Source of the DNA: DATACZ01 sp036258795 | GTDB taxonomy: Bacteria > Actinomycetota > CADDZG01 > JAHWKV01 | Length of the DNA: 5,765 nt | Direction of reading: 5' to 3' | Assembly (NCBI GenBank): GCA_036258795.1 | Contig: DATACZ010000106.1 | Coordinates: 1 to 5,765 of the forward strand | Shown: positions 1 through 5,280 of the stretch, piece by piece | How positions within the stretch are numbered: position 1 is the first letter of the stretch | How the letters are laid out: each line of letters opens with the position of its first letter | Translations under genes and position numbers: made by a program | The notes under the pieces: generated by a model | What the model was told of the DNA's origin: nothing | Seen by the model: only the letters and a program-made list of their open reading frames with translations | The model's database searches: none

Positions 1-1
1 A

Positions 2-112
2 GAGAACTCACCCCTTGAGGTTCTCAACAATCCGTTGGGTCTCGATGCCGGCCCTATTTTGACTCCGGCCCTCCTGCGGAAGCTGCACGAGCGCTGGGTG
101 GCCCGAGACTAG
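2..112 (+). CDS. C-terminal end of an unrecognised protein (partial, 5' end outside window)
   Basis: An open frame enters from the left edge and ends at TAG (110-112), giving the last 36 residues of a protein that finishes in ...LLRKLHERWVARD. About 26 of the 36 codons end in G or C, which suits real coding sequence in this moderately GC-rich DNA, and the end looks like an amphipathic helix. I do not recognise the family, and 36 residues are too few to assign a function. The gene converges on phaA. The two TAG stops interlock in the palindrome CTAG (109-112), so neither gene has room for a terminator between them. The alternative is a chance open frame; the neat stop-stop junction argues mildly against that. 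Confidence 0.4.
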   Translation, partial: ENSPLEVLNNPLGLDAGPILTPALLRKLHERWVARD

Positions 113-1305
113 CCGGCCACATCGAGTATCAGGGCGTCGCCCTGCCCCCCGCCTCCGCACAGGCCAACTGCGCCCAGACCCCCGCCACGGCGGCGAAGCT
201 CATAAAGCAGGGTCACGACTAGCCGAGCGCCCGTGCAACCAATGGGATGGCCGAGCGCCACCGCGCCACCGTTGACGTTCACCTTTTCCTCGGCTTCGGA
301 GCTGCCGTCGAACAACATTCTCGTCGAGTTGAGGGCCACTGCGGCAAAGGCCTCGTTGATCTCAACGAGGTCGAGATCCTCCGGCGACCGTCCGGCCTTC
401 TTCAGCGCCGCCTGTATGGCCAAAGCGGGCACCGTATGCAGGTAGGGTGGCTCCTCGGCCGACATCCCGTGAGCCACGATCTCGGCCAGCGGTTCGACTC
501 CAAGCTGGTCTGCAACTTCGGCGGACGCCACTACGACCGCTGCTCCGCCGTTGGAGAGCTGCGAAGCGTTGCCGGCAGTTATGGTTCCATCCTTTTGAAA
601 GGCGGGCTTTAGCTTGGCAAGCCCTTCCGCCGTCGTGTCGGGGCGAATTCCTTCGTCCTTTTCTACGACGATCGGATCACCCTTTTTCTGCGGGACCTCG
701 AACGGGGTGATCTCCTCGGCGAACCTTCCATCGGTGGTCGCTTGATGGGCCCGCTGGTGAGAACGCGCCGACCACTGGTCCTGCTCTTCACGCGTGATCG
801 AGAACTCCTTGTTTACATCGTCTGACTGATCCCCCATGTGCTTGTCGCCAAAGGCGTCCCAGAGGCCGTCGTAGATCATTGAGTCCACCAGCTTGCCGTC
901 GCCCATCTTGTATCCCCGCCTGGCCTTTGGGAGGAGGTAGGGAGCCTGATCCATCGACTCCATTCCACCGGCCAGCACAACGGATACCTCTCCTGCCCTG
1001 ATCAGCTGGTCGGCAAGGGCAATGGCATTCAATCCCGAGAGGCAGACCTTGTTGATCGTGAGCGCCGGAATCGTCTTTGGGACTCCTGCCTTGACGGCCG
1101 CCTGGCGGGCGGTGATTTGGCCGGTGCCGGCTTGGAGGACCTGTCCCATGATCACGTATTCGACCCGTTCCCCGGTCATCTCGGCCCGCTCGAGGGCGGT
1201 TTCGATGGCGCGGGCTCCAAGGTCCACTGCAGGTACTTCTGCCAGAGCTCCGCCGAACTTGCCGATCGCCGTCCGACTAGCCGAGAGAATCACAGAACGA
1301 TCCAT
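109..1305 (-). CDS. phaA: Acetyl-CoA acetyltransferase (beta-ketothiolase) PhaA
   Basis: A biosynthetic thiolase that condenses two acetyl-CoA to acetoacetyl-CoA in the cytoplasm, the first step of PHB synthesis. The 398-residue length is normal for the family. Visible thiolase signatures are the nucleophile Cys88 in NKVCLSG, the GGMESM segment (113-118), NEAF (317-320), the catalytic His353 in GHPIGCTGA, and Cys383 in LCGGGGQGDA near the C-terminus. All catalytic residues are therefore present. The ATG at 1305 is supported by AAAGGAG (1311-1317) with a 5-nt spacer. It is the last gene of the operon, 27 bp after phaB, and ends in TAG interlocked with the stop of a converging gene. Thiolases of fatty-acid degradation look similar; the company of phaB, phaC and phaE makes the PHA role much more likely. 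Confidence 0.96.
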   Translation of the reverse strand: MDRSVILSASRTAIGKFGGALAEVPAVDLGARAIETALERAEMTGERVEYVIMGQVLQAGTGQITARQAAVKAGVPKTIPALTINKVCLSGLNAIALADQLIRAGEVSVVLAGGMESMDQAPYLLPKARRGYKMGDGKLVDSMIYDGLWDAFGDKHMGDQSDDVNKEFSITREEQDQWSARSHQRAHQATTDGRFAEEITPFEVPQKKGDPIVVEKDEGIRPDTTAEGLAKLKPAFQKDGTITAGNASQLSNGGAAVVVASAEVADQLGVEPLAEIVAHGMSAEEPPYLHTVPALAIQAALKKAGRSPEDLDLVEINEAFAAVALNSTRMLFDGSSEAEEKVNVNGGAVALGHPIGCTGARLVVTLLYELRRRGGGLGAVGLCGGGGQGDALILDVAG

Positions 1306-1310
1306 TGCGT

Positions 1311-1317
1311 CTCCTTT
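1311..1317 (-). promoter_or_regulatory. Ribosome binding site of phaA
   Basis: AAAGGAG on the minus strand, 5 nt before the ATG at 1303-1305. It lies inside the 27-bp phaB-phaA gap, so phaA has its own initiation signal on the operon message. Confidence 0.75.
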
Positions 1318-1332
1318 CGTCGGTTTGGCCAG

Positions 1333-2073
1333 CTACGTGTAGAAGCCACCGTTCATCCCATAGATTTCGCCGGTGATGTAACCCGATTCAGGGTCGGCAA
1401 GGAACTCGACCAGGCGCGCCACCTCGTCGGGTTCTCCCAACCGCCCTACCGGTATCTGGGCTATTACCTTCTCGATCACCTCATCCGGCATGGACTCGAC
1501 CATCTGCGTGCGGATGAATCCCGGAGTGATCGCGTTTACCGTGATGCCTTTGCTGGCGGTTTCCAGGGCCAGCGTCTTGGTCAGGCCGAACAGACCGGAC
1601 TTCGAAGCCGCATAGTTTGCTTGCCCGAAGTTACCCCGCTCGCCGACCACGGAGCTGATGTTGATGATCCGTCCATACTCCTGCTCGAGCATTTGATTTA
1701 TGGCGGCCCTGCAAGCGTAGAAGGTCCCCGAGAGGTTGACTTGCACAACCTCGTCCCACTCCTCGGGGGACATCTTGCGGACGCTCCGGTCCTTGTTTAT
1801 GCCGGCGCTGTTGACGAGTATGTCGAGACGGCCAAACTCTTCGATGACACCTTCGACCATCCGCTCGCAGTCGTCCCAGTTGGAGACGTCTCCTTCGTGG
1901 ATCGAAATTAGCGGATCCGGATGCGAATCAAGGAACTCCTTGGCCACGTCGACGTTGCCGTAGTACCCGATGGCAACCCGCACTTTCTTTTTGAGGAACC
2001 GCTCGCTGATAGCCGATCCAATCCCTCCGGTACCACCCATGACTAGTGCTACGTGGCCCTCCATGCTTCCCAT
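1333..2073 (-). CDS. phaB: Acetoacetyl-CoA reductase PhaB (short-chain dehydrogenase)
   Basis: A short-chain dehydrogenase/reductase of 246 residues, the usual size for PhaB/FabG, expected to reduce acetoacetyl-CoA to (R)-3-hydroxybutyryl-CoA with NAD(P)H. A Rossmann fold starts at about residue 8, with the glycine motif VMGGTGGIG at 11-19. NSAG is at 88-91 and the structural Asn is N113 in VNLSG. The catalytic set is Ser141 (NISS, 138-141), Tyr154 and Lys158 (YAASK), followed by the PGFI segment (184-187). Similarity to PhaB is clear in KMSPEEWDEVVQVNL, FGQANYAASKSGL and the C-terminal MNGGF. Residue 12 is Met where the TGxxxGxG motif normally has Thr. The ATG at 2073 is preferred over the in-frame ATG at 2064 because AAGGGAG (2079-2085) lies 5 nt before it. 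FabG is the main alternative; the operon context favours PhaB. Confidence 0.93.
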   Translation of the reverse strand: MGSMEGHVALVMGGTGGIGSAISERFLKKKVRVAIGYYGNVDVAKEFLDSHPDPLISIHEGDVSNWDDCERMVEGVIEEFGRLDILVNSAGINKDRSVRKMSPEEWDEVVQVNLSGTFYACRAAINQMLEQEYGRIINISSVVGERGNFGQANYAASKSGLFGLTKTLALETASKGITVNAITPGFIRTQMVESMPDEVIEKVIAQIPVGRLGEPDEVARLVEFLADPESGYITGEIYGMNGGFYT

Positions 2074-2078
2074 AAGCG

Positions 2079-2085
2079 CTCCCTT
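2079..2085 (-). promoter_or_regulatory. Ribosome binding site of phaB
   Basis: AAGGGAG on the minus strand with a 5-nt spacer to the ATG at 2071-2073. It decides between the two in-frame ATGs nine bases apart, in favour of the upstream one. Confidence 0.7.
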
Positions 2086-2088
2086 ACA

Positions 2089-2125
2089 CTCGACCGGTAT
2101 ACCGAGCCCATCCCTCCCGAGGAGG
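2089..2125 (-). repeat. Two small inverted repeats in the phaC-phaB gap
   Basis: The 63-bp gap between phaC and phaB holds two possible stem-loops. CGGTATACCG (2095-2104) is a perfect 10-bp palindrome, loosely flanked by CTCG (2089-2092) and CGAG (2103-2106). CCTCC-CGA-GGAGG (2113-2125, plus-strand reading) makes a 5-bp GC stem with a 3-nt loop. Neither is followed by a T-run on the minus strand, so they do not look like a complete intrinsic terminator. They could affect message stability or attenuate expression of phaB-phaA. Palindromes this short also occur by chance. Confidence 0.35.
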
Positions 2126-2136
2126 CATCCCCCGGA

Positions 2137-3231
2137 CTATTCCCGCTCGGTCAGCCACTCCGCGATGGCGGGGGGTAAGTCGCGTTGCACCTTGCCACTT
2201 ACATACATTCCGATGTGTCCTACGGGAAACGAGCGAACCGTATAGTCATCCGTTCCGACATGGTCCTTCAGCGCCACCGAAGAGCTTGGCGGCACGAGGT
2301 GGTCATGCTCGGCGTAGAGATTGAGGACCGGCATCCGAACCTTGTCGAGGTCGACCAATCTCCCTCCAATCTCTACCTCTCCCTTGATGAGCCTGTTTTC
2401 CAGATAGAAGTCCCTGGCGAACTGCCGATACGCTTCCCCGGCTTGATCGGGGGAGTCAAAGATCCACTTCTCCATGCGGAGAAAGTTCAACAGCTCATCC
2501 TCGTCTTCCAGAACATCGAGGAGGTCGACGTATTTGCGCAAACTGAGCTGGAAGGGTTTCAACATCAGAAAGCCAAAGTTGAGGAACTCGCCCGGAACGT
2601 TTCCCAGGGCGTCGACTAGGAGATCGGGGTCAACGTGCTGCGCCCACACGTTGAGCAAGCCCTCCCACGCGTGAAAGTCCACGGGGGTGACCATGGTGAT
2701 GAGGTTCTTGACCTTCTCAGGATGTAGGGCGCTGTAGCAGAGGCCGAGGGTTCCACCCTGGCATACCCCCAGCAGGTTGATCTGTTCCAGTTCGGTCCGA
2801 TCACGTATGAACTCGACGCAATCGTCGATGTAACCGTTGACGTAGTCGTCGAGGGTCAGCCAGCGATCGCTCGGCCTGGGGTAACCCCAGTCGATCAAGT
2901 AGATGTCCATCCCAAGACTCAGGAGCTTCCGAATGAGGGACCTGTCTTCCTGAAGGTCCATCATGTATGGCCGGTTAACAAGCGCGTACACAATCAATAC
3001 GGGCACGGAAAACGGCTTTTCCACGACCGGGGTGAACCGATACAGAACTACGTTGTCCCGGCGCCATAATTCCTGCTTGGGGGTCACCCCAGGAGTAATG
3101 TCCTCTTCCCGAATGCGCCCCAGAGCGTCCATCCCTCGGACGAGTTTTTGATTGAGCTCGACTAGCTCACGCAGCGCCTGGTCGGGTCGTATATCGACCG
3201 GAAACGGCAATGGGTTTCCTCCCTTCGTCAT
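2137..3231 (-). CDS. phaC: Class III poly(3-hydroxyalkanoate) synthase catalytic subunit PhaC
   Basis: An alpha/beta-hydrolase-fold synthase of 364 residues that polymerises (R)-3-hydroxyacyl-CoA at the granule surface. The short length, lacking the long N-terminal domain of class I/II enzymes, and the adjacent phaE mark it as class III. The lipase-like box is GVCQGG (155-160) with nucleophile Cys157. The other triad residues are Asp310 (AEHDHLVPP) and His339 (VGHIGMYVS). Family landmarks include the VPVLIVYALVNRPYMMDL strand region (76-93), YLIDWGYP (111-118) and VTPVDFH (181-187). Each triad residue lies about eight positions later than in the Allochromatium vinosum enzyme as I remember it. 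The ATG (3229-3231) overlaps the phaE stop as ATGA. No strong SD precedes it (only GAGAGTGGGCA), so translation is probably coupled to phaE. The stop is TAG. Confidence 0.97.
   Translation of the reverse strand: MTKGGNPLPFPVDIRPDQALRELVELNQKLVRGMDALGRIREEDITPGVTPKQELWRRDNVVLYRFTPVVEKPFSVPVLIVYALVNRPYMMDLQEDRSLIRKLLSLGMDIYLIDWGYPRPSDRWLTLDDYVNGYIDDCVEFIRDRTELEQINLLGVCQGGTLGLCYSALHPEKVKNLITMVTPVDFHAWEGLLNVWAQHVDPDLLVDALGNVPGEFLNFGFLMLKPFQLSLRKYVDLLDVLEDEDELLNFLRMEKWIFDSPDQAGEAYRQFARDFYLENRLIKGEVEIGGRLVDLDKVRMPVLNLYAEHDHLVPPSSSVALKDHVGTDDYTVRSFPVGHIGMYVSGKVQRDLPPAIAEWLTERE
3228..3231 (-). promoter_or_regulatory. ATGA stop-start overlap coupling phaE and phaC
   Basis: The phaE stop TGA (3228-3230) and phaC start ATG (3229-3231) overlap by 4 bp, shifting frame by one. 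Unlike the other genes in the operon, phaC has no good AGGAG sequence upstream. Terminating ribosomes probably reinitiate here, which would help match the amounts of the two synthase subunits. Confidence 0.8.
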
Positions 3232-4520
3232 TGCCCACTCTCTTGCGTCTTTGCTGTTCCTGCATCCCCAGCGGCCGTTGGCCCGCTTTCGCTCTTAGCC
3301 GTTTGCTGACGTTCGCCCTTGGCGGCTTGCTGGTTTTCGCTCTTATCGGCTTGCTGACTTTCGCTCTTGGCGGCTGCGTCCGGTAGCCGGCCAGCCTTCT
3401 TTTTAGCTCGGGATCCTGATCGGGCAGTTTTTCGGCCGGCAGAGTCAGCTTCTTTCTCCACCAAGCGCCTTCGGAGCTCTCGTAGCTCGCGGCGAAGCTG
3501 GTGCATCTCCTTAGTGACCTCATCGACTTCGGTGCGGCTGGGAAGGTGGCTCATCTTGAGAAAAACGTCCGCAGTCTGGCGCTCTTCGAGCCGATAGGTC
3601 ATTGCAGCGTTTAGCAGCCGTCCCTGAACCTTGGCGTACTCCTCCTGCCCAAAGGTTTCGATGAGCACCCGGTCTGCCACCTTGGTCCACAGGTGGAATA
3701 GGTCCACCAAGCTGTCCACGGTCTTGCCCTGCTTGGTCATGGAATCGAGCTCGACCATCATCTCGGTGAGGGTCTTCACCCATGCCTCGCCCAGGACAGC
3801 CAGATAGTCAAAGCTGGCCCGGCGAAACTCCAGCCAGGCCCTATAGCTCTGCATGAGCCTCTGATCGAACTCCCGACGGTATCCCACGCTGGGGCTTTCC
3901 AACAGCCTGCCCATGGTCCGTTCATAGGTATCCCAGTACAGGTCTGTGAACTGCGACAGAACGGAGCGGTCGCCGTCCGCCTGGGTGAGGCCGTCGTCTC
4001 GGGGGCCGAGTGACTCAAGCCAGGGAGCAGTCATTTTCTGGAACTGGTTGCCGTACATCTTTTGGAAGCCCTCGAACCACAGGTTCGACAGGCTGGCCAT
4101 GTCATATGGGGTCCCGGGCCCTTGGGCGAAAGGTATGCCCATCAACCCCTGCAGGCGCCGGGCAGATTCGGCAAAGAACGCATTCAGGGCTGGTTCGCCC
4201 GCCGGGGCGGCACCGGGAGTGGCAAAGCCCCCAAAGGCCGGAGGGGTGAAGCTTCCGAAAGAGAGCTCAAACATGCGGACCAAGGTTCGGTAGCCCGCGG
4301 TCAGACCCTCCGTGAGGCTTGTAACCGCAGCCGGACTACCCTGGGAAGCCGCCCCGGCTTCGCCGGCGCGCGCCTCGCTCGAGGCGTCGCCATCTGGCGA
4401 GGCGTCTGGTACGGGGAAAGGGGAAAGGGCCCTGAGCCAGCTTTCCCCTAACTGCCTCTGTGCATCGAGCCAGGTCTTGGCCATCGCCTGAAACTGGTCA
4501 CGGAAGTCCCAGGTGCTCAC
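3228..4520 (-). CDS. phaE: Class III PHA synthase accessory subunit PhaE
   Basis: The non-catalytic partner of class III PhaC, needed for synthase activity and granule association. At 430 residues it is longer than the roughly 350-360 typical of PhaE. From the N-terminus: a Trp/Gln-rich segment (4-30, with WLDAQRQLGESW), a Ser/Ala/Gly/Pro linker (about 34-66), a helical stretch, a second Gly/Pro-rich loop (90-112), then the long mostly helical core (about 112-325). Next come the conserved PhaE end LPSRTEVDEVTKEMHQLRRE (326-345) and a charged heptad-like helix to about 357. After this the protein continues into a tail of about 70 residues: a basic patch (363-378) and an octapeptide repeat (386-412). 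The start is GTG (4518-4520), supported by GGAGG (4526-4530) with a 5-nt spacer. It precedes phaC with a 4-bp overlap. The match to PhaE rests on the C-terminal motif and the phaC linkage. Confidence 0.92.
   Translation of the reverse strand: MSTWDFRDQFQAMAKTWLDAQRQLGESWLRALSPFPVPDASPDGDASSEARAGEAGAASQGSPAAVTSLTEGLTAGYRTLVRMFELSFGSFTPPAFGGFATPGAAPAGEPALNAFFAESARRLQGLMGIPFAQGPGTPYDMASLSNLWFEGFQKMYGNQFQKMTAPWLESLGPRDDGLTQADGDRSVLSQFTDLYWDTYERTMGRLLESPSVGYRREFDQRLMQSYRAWLEFRRASFDYLAVLGEAWVKTLTEMMVELDSMTKQGKTVDSLVDLFHLWTKVADRVLIETFGQEEYAKVQGRLLNAAMTYRLEERQTADVFLKMSHLPSRTEVDEVTKEMHQLRRELRELRRRLVEKEADSAGRKTARSGSRAKKKAGRLPDAAAKSESQQADKSENQQAAKGERQQTAKSESGPTAAGDAGTAKTQESGQ
3288..3375 (-). repeat. 24-bp in-frame tandem repeat in the 3' end of phaE
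   Basis: Three full 24-bp copies (3288-3311, 3312-3335, 3336-3359) and a 16-bp partial fourth (3360-3375), with plus-strand consensus TTCGCTCTTGGCGGCTTGCT followed by four less regular bases. Because 24 is a multiple of 3, they encode octapeptides on the minus strand: SESQQADK, SENQQAAK, GERQQTAK, then SES (residues 386-412). Copies differ mostly by single substitutions. Copy number could vary by slippage without breaking the frame. Confidence 0.85.
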
Positions 4521-4525
4521 TATCG

Positions 4526-4530
4526 CCTCC
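4526..4530 (-). promoter_or_regulatory. Ribosome binding site fixing the GTG start of phaE
   Basis: GGAGG on the minus strand with the 5-nt spacer CGATA before GTG (4518-4520). It supports a GTG start here, since the next in-frame Met (residue 13) would remove the N-terminal Trp/Gln motif. Confidence 0.75.
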
Positions 4531-4579
4531 GAGTCGGGTCCGAGCTTTGGATACTGCGCGAATTCTGGACGCAGGCTTC

Positions 4580-5071
4580 TTAGCTGGCTGATCCAGACGG
4601 CTCAGCAGGACGGTCGAAGGATGAGAACCATTGAGCCTGGGTCTCCCAGGCCTTCTTCATCGACTGCTGGCTGGCCTCCATCATCTTCGTCCAGGTGTCG
4701 GTCAGCATCGACACGTCGACCTTGTTGGCAATGTCGAAGAAGCTCGACCAAGCCTGCCTTTGGGCGTCGGTCCAGCTCTTCACTGCTTCTTGCATCTGCC
4801 TCACGGCCTCGCCCTGGCGTTCGTCCTGCGGCCTGGGCGCCCAAGCCCCGAGTGCGTCGACGACGACGTTGCTGAGCTCCTCCTGAGCCTTGAGGGAATT
4901 CCTGACCGATTCCTCCCAGGACTGAATAGTCGACTTGCGCAGCTGCTCCCAATCTTCGGGGGCCTTTGGAGTGCCCACGGACTGGAGAGCATCGAACCAT
5001 CGGTCGAAGATTCTCAGCTGTTCATCAGTCCACTCTCGGGTCGTACTCTCTGCTTGTTTGGTCGCTTCCAT
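4580..5071 (-). CDS. Phasin-like PHA granule-associated protein
   Basis: A 163-residue, probably all-helical protein with no signal peptide and no membrane segment, first in the operon. It is rich in Trp, Gln, Glu, Lys and Ser. Aromatic amphipathic segments recur: WTDEQLRIFDRWFDAL (14-29), WEQLRKSTIQSWEESV (41-56), SWTDAQRQAWSSFFDIA (99-115) and WTKMMEASQQSMKKAWETQA (127-146). The third resembles the N-terminus of the neighbouring PhaE (WLDAQRQLGESWLRAL). Size, composition and position just before phaE suggest a granule-coating phasin or a small PhaE-like protein; this is inference, as no catalytic motif is present and I cannot name the domain family by eye. The ATG at 5071 is well supported by AGGAGGAG (5077-5084) with a 5-nt spacer. 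The stop is TAA, 59 bp before phaE. There is a short Pro/Ser/Gly tail (154-163). Confidence 0.8.
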   Translation of the reverse strand: MEATKQAESTTREWTDEQLRIFDRWFDALQSVGTPKAPEDWEQLRKSTIQSWEESVRNSLKAQEELSNVVVDALGAWAPRPQDERQGEAVRQMQEAVKSWTDAQRQAWSSFFDIANKVDVSMLTDTWTKMMEASQQSMKKAWETQAQWFSSFDRPAEPSGSAS

Positions 5072-5076
5072 GACTG

Positions 5077-5084
5077 CTCCTCCT
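5077..5084 (-). promoter_or_regulatory. Ribosome binding site of the phasin-like gene
   Basis: AGGAGGAG on the minus strand, 5 nt before the ATG at 5069-5071. It is the strongest SD sequence in the window, which suits a phasin made in large amounts. Confidence 0.75.
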
Positions 5085-5178
5085 CTCGTTTCGTAACTTC
5101 TTGACGCGTTGCCTCCTGATTCGCTTGTTTGTCCTCCTCGGCAGCGCTCGACTAACGAATGCCGCGCGTCATAGAAGC

Positions 5179-5215
5179 TGGCCTAATTTCTATTTACCCA
5201 ATAGTGCCCAGGCCA
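5179..5215. promoter_or_regulatory. Two-block dyad, candidate operator
   Basis: TGGCCT (5179-5184), N5, CTATT (5190-5194), N5, AATAG (5200-5204), N5, AGGCCA (5210-5215). Outer and inner arms are both perfect inverted repeats with the same centre, position 5197, and all three spacers are 5 nt. The span is 37 bp, in the AT-rich part of a divergent promoter region. This is the form expected of a site bound by a dimer or a pair of dimers, for example a repressor controlling one or both flanking units. No regulator gene is visible in the window, so its binder is unknown. A cruciform or RNA hairpin is less likely because the arms are interrupted by mismatched 5-nt blocks. Confidence 0.5.
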
Positions 5216-5280
5216 AAAATTGCGCTTGCGCCCGACCCCACATAAGCCCGGATGGCGGTGGCATGCTATCCAGGACCGTT

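Larger units (their letters stand above)
5072..5280. promoter_or_regulatory. Divergent intergenic region between the pha operon and the dehydrogenase gene
   Basis: This 209-bp region must drive the pha operon leftwards and probably the dehydrogenase rightwards. It contains an AT-rich island (about 5183-5220) that includes a dyad centred on 5197. I see no convincing -35/-10 pair on either strand. A weak rightward candidate is TTGCGC (5220-5225) with CATAAG (5241-5246), whose spacer of 15 is short. The leftward leader between the AT-rich island and the phasin start is about 110 nt. It carries three SD-like sequences, at 5132-5137, 5112-5117 and 5077-5084, of which only the last is followed by a start codon. 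Confidence 0.5.

Noticed and set aside
247..710. Overlapping plus-strand open frames opposite phaA
   Set aside because: They mirror the phaA reading frame, have no SD sequence I would trust, and give Arg/Pro-rich translations without motifs.
1117..1911. 264-codon plus-strand open frame antisense to phaB and the phaA start
   Set aside because: It lies opposite two well-identified genes with intact catalytic motifs, and its translation (many His, Arg, Asp) resembles no protein family. It is a shadow of GC-rich coding sequence.
2095..2125. Intrinsic terminator between phaC and phaB
   Set aside because: The stems are short (5 bp each) and no T-run follows on the minus strand; phaB begins soon after with its own SD. 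Recorded only as inverted repeats.
3288..3375. CRISPR-like array
   Set aside because: The 24-bp units are directly adjacent with no spacers and keep the phaE reading frame, so this is a protein repeat.
3167..3523. Minus-strand 118-codon frame overlapping phaE and phaC, with a very basic repeated stretch (RAKVSKP-like)
   Set aside because: It looks histone-like only because the 24-bp repeat of phaE is read in another frame. It overlaps both synthase genes and has no own initiation signal that I can see.
4602..5104. Alternative frames on both strands across the phasin-like gene
   Set aside because: The 163-residue frame has a strong SD, operon position and a coherent helical Trp/Gln pattern; the others are Arg/Ser/Leu-rich shadows.
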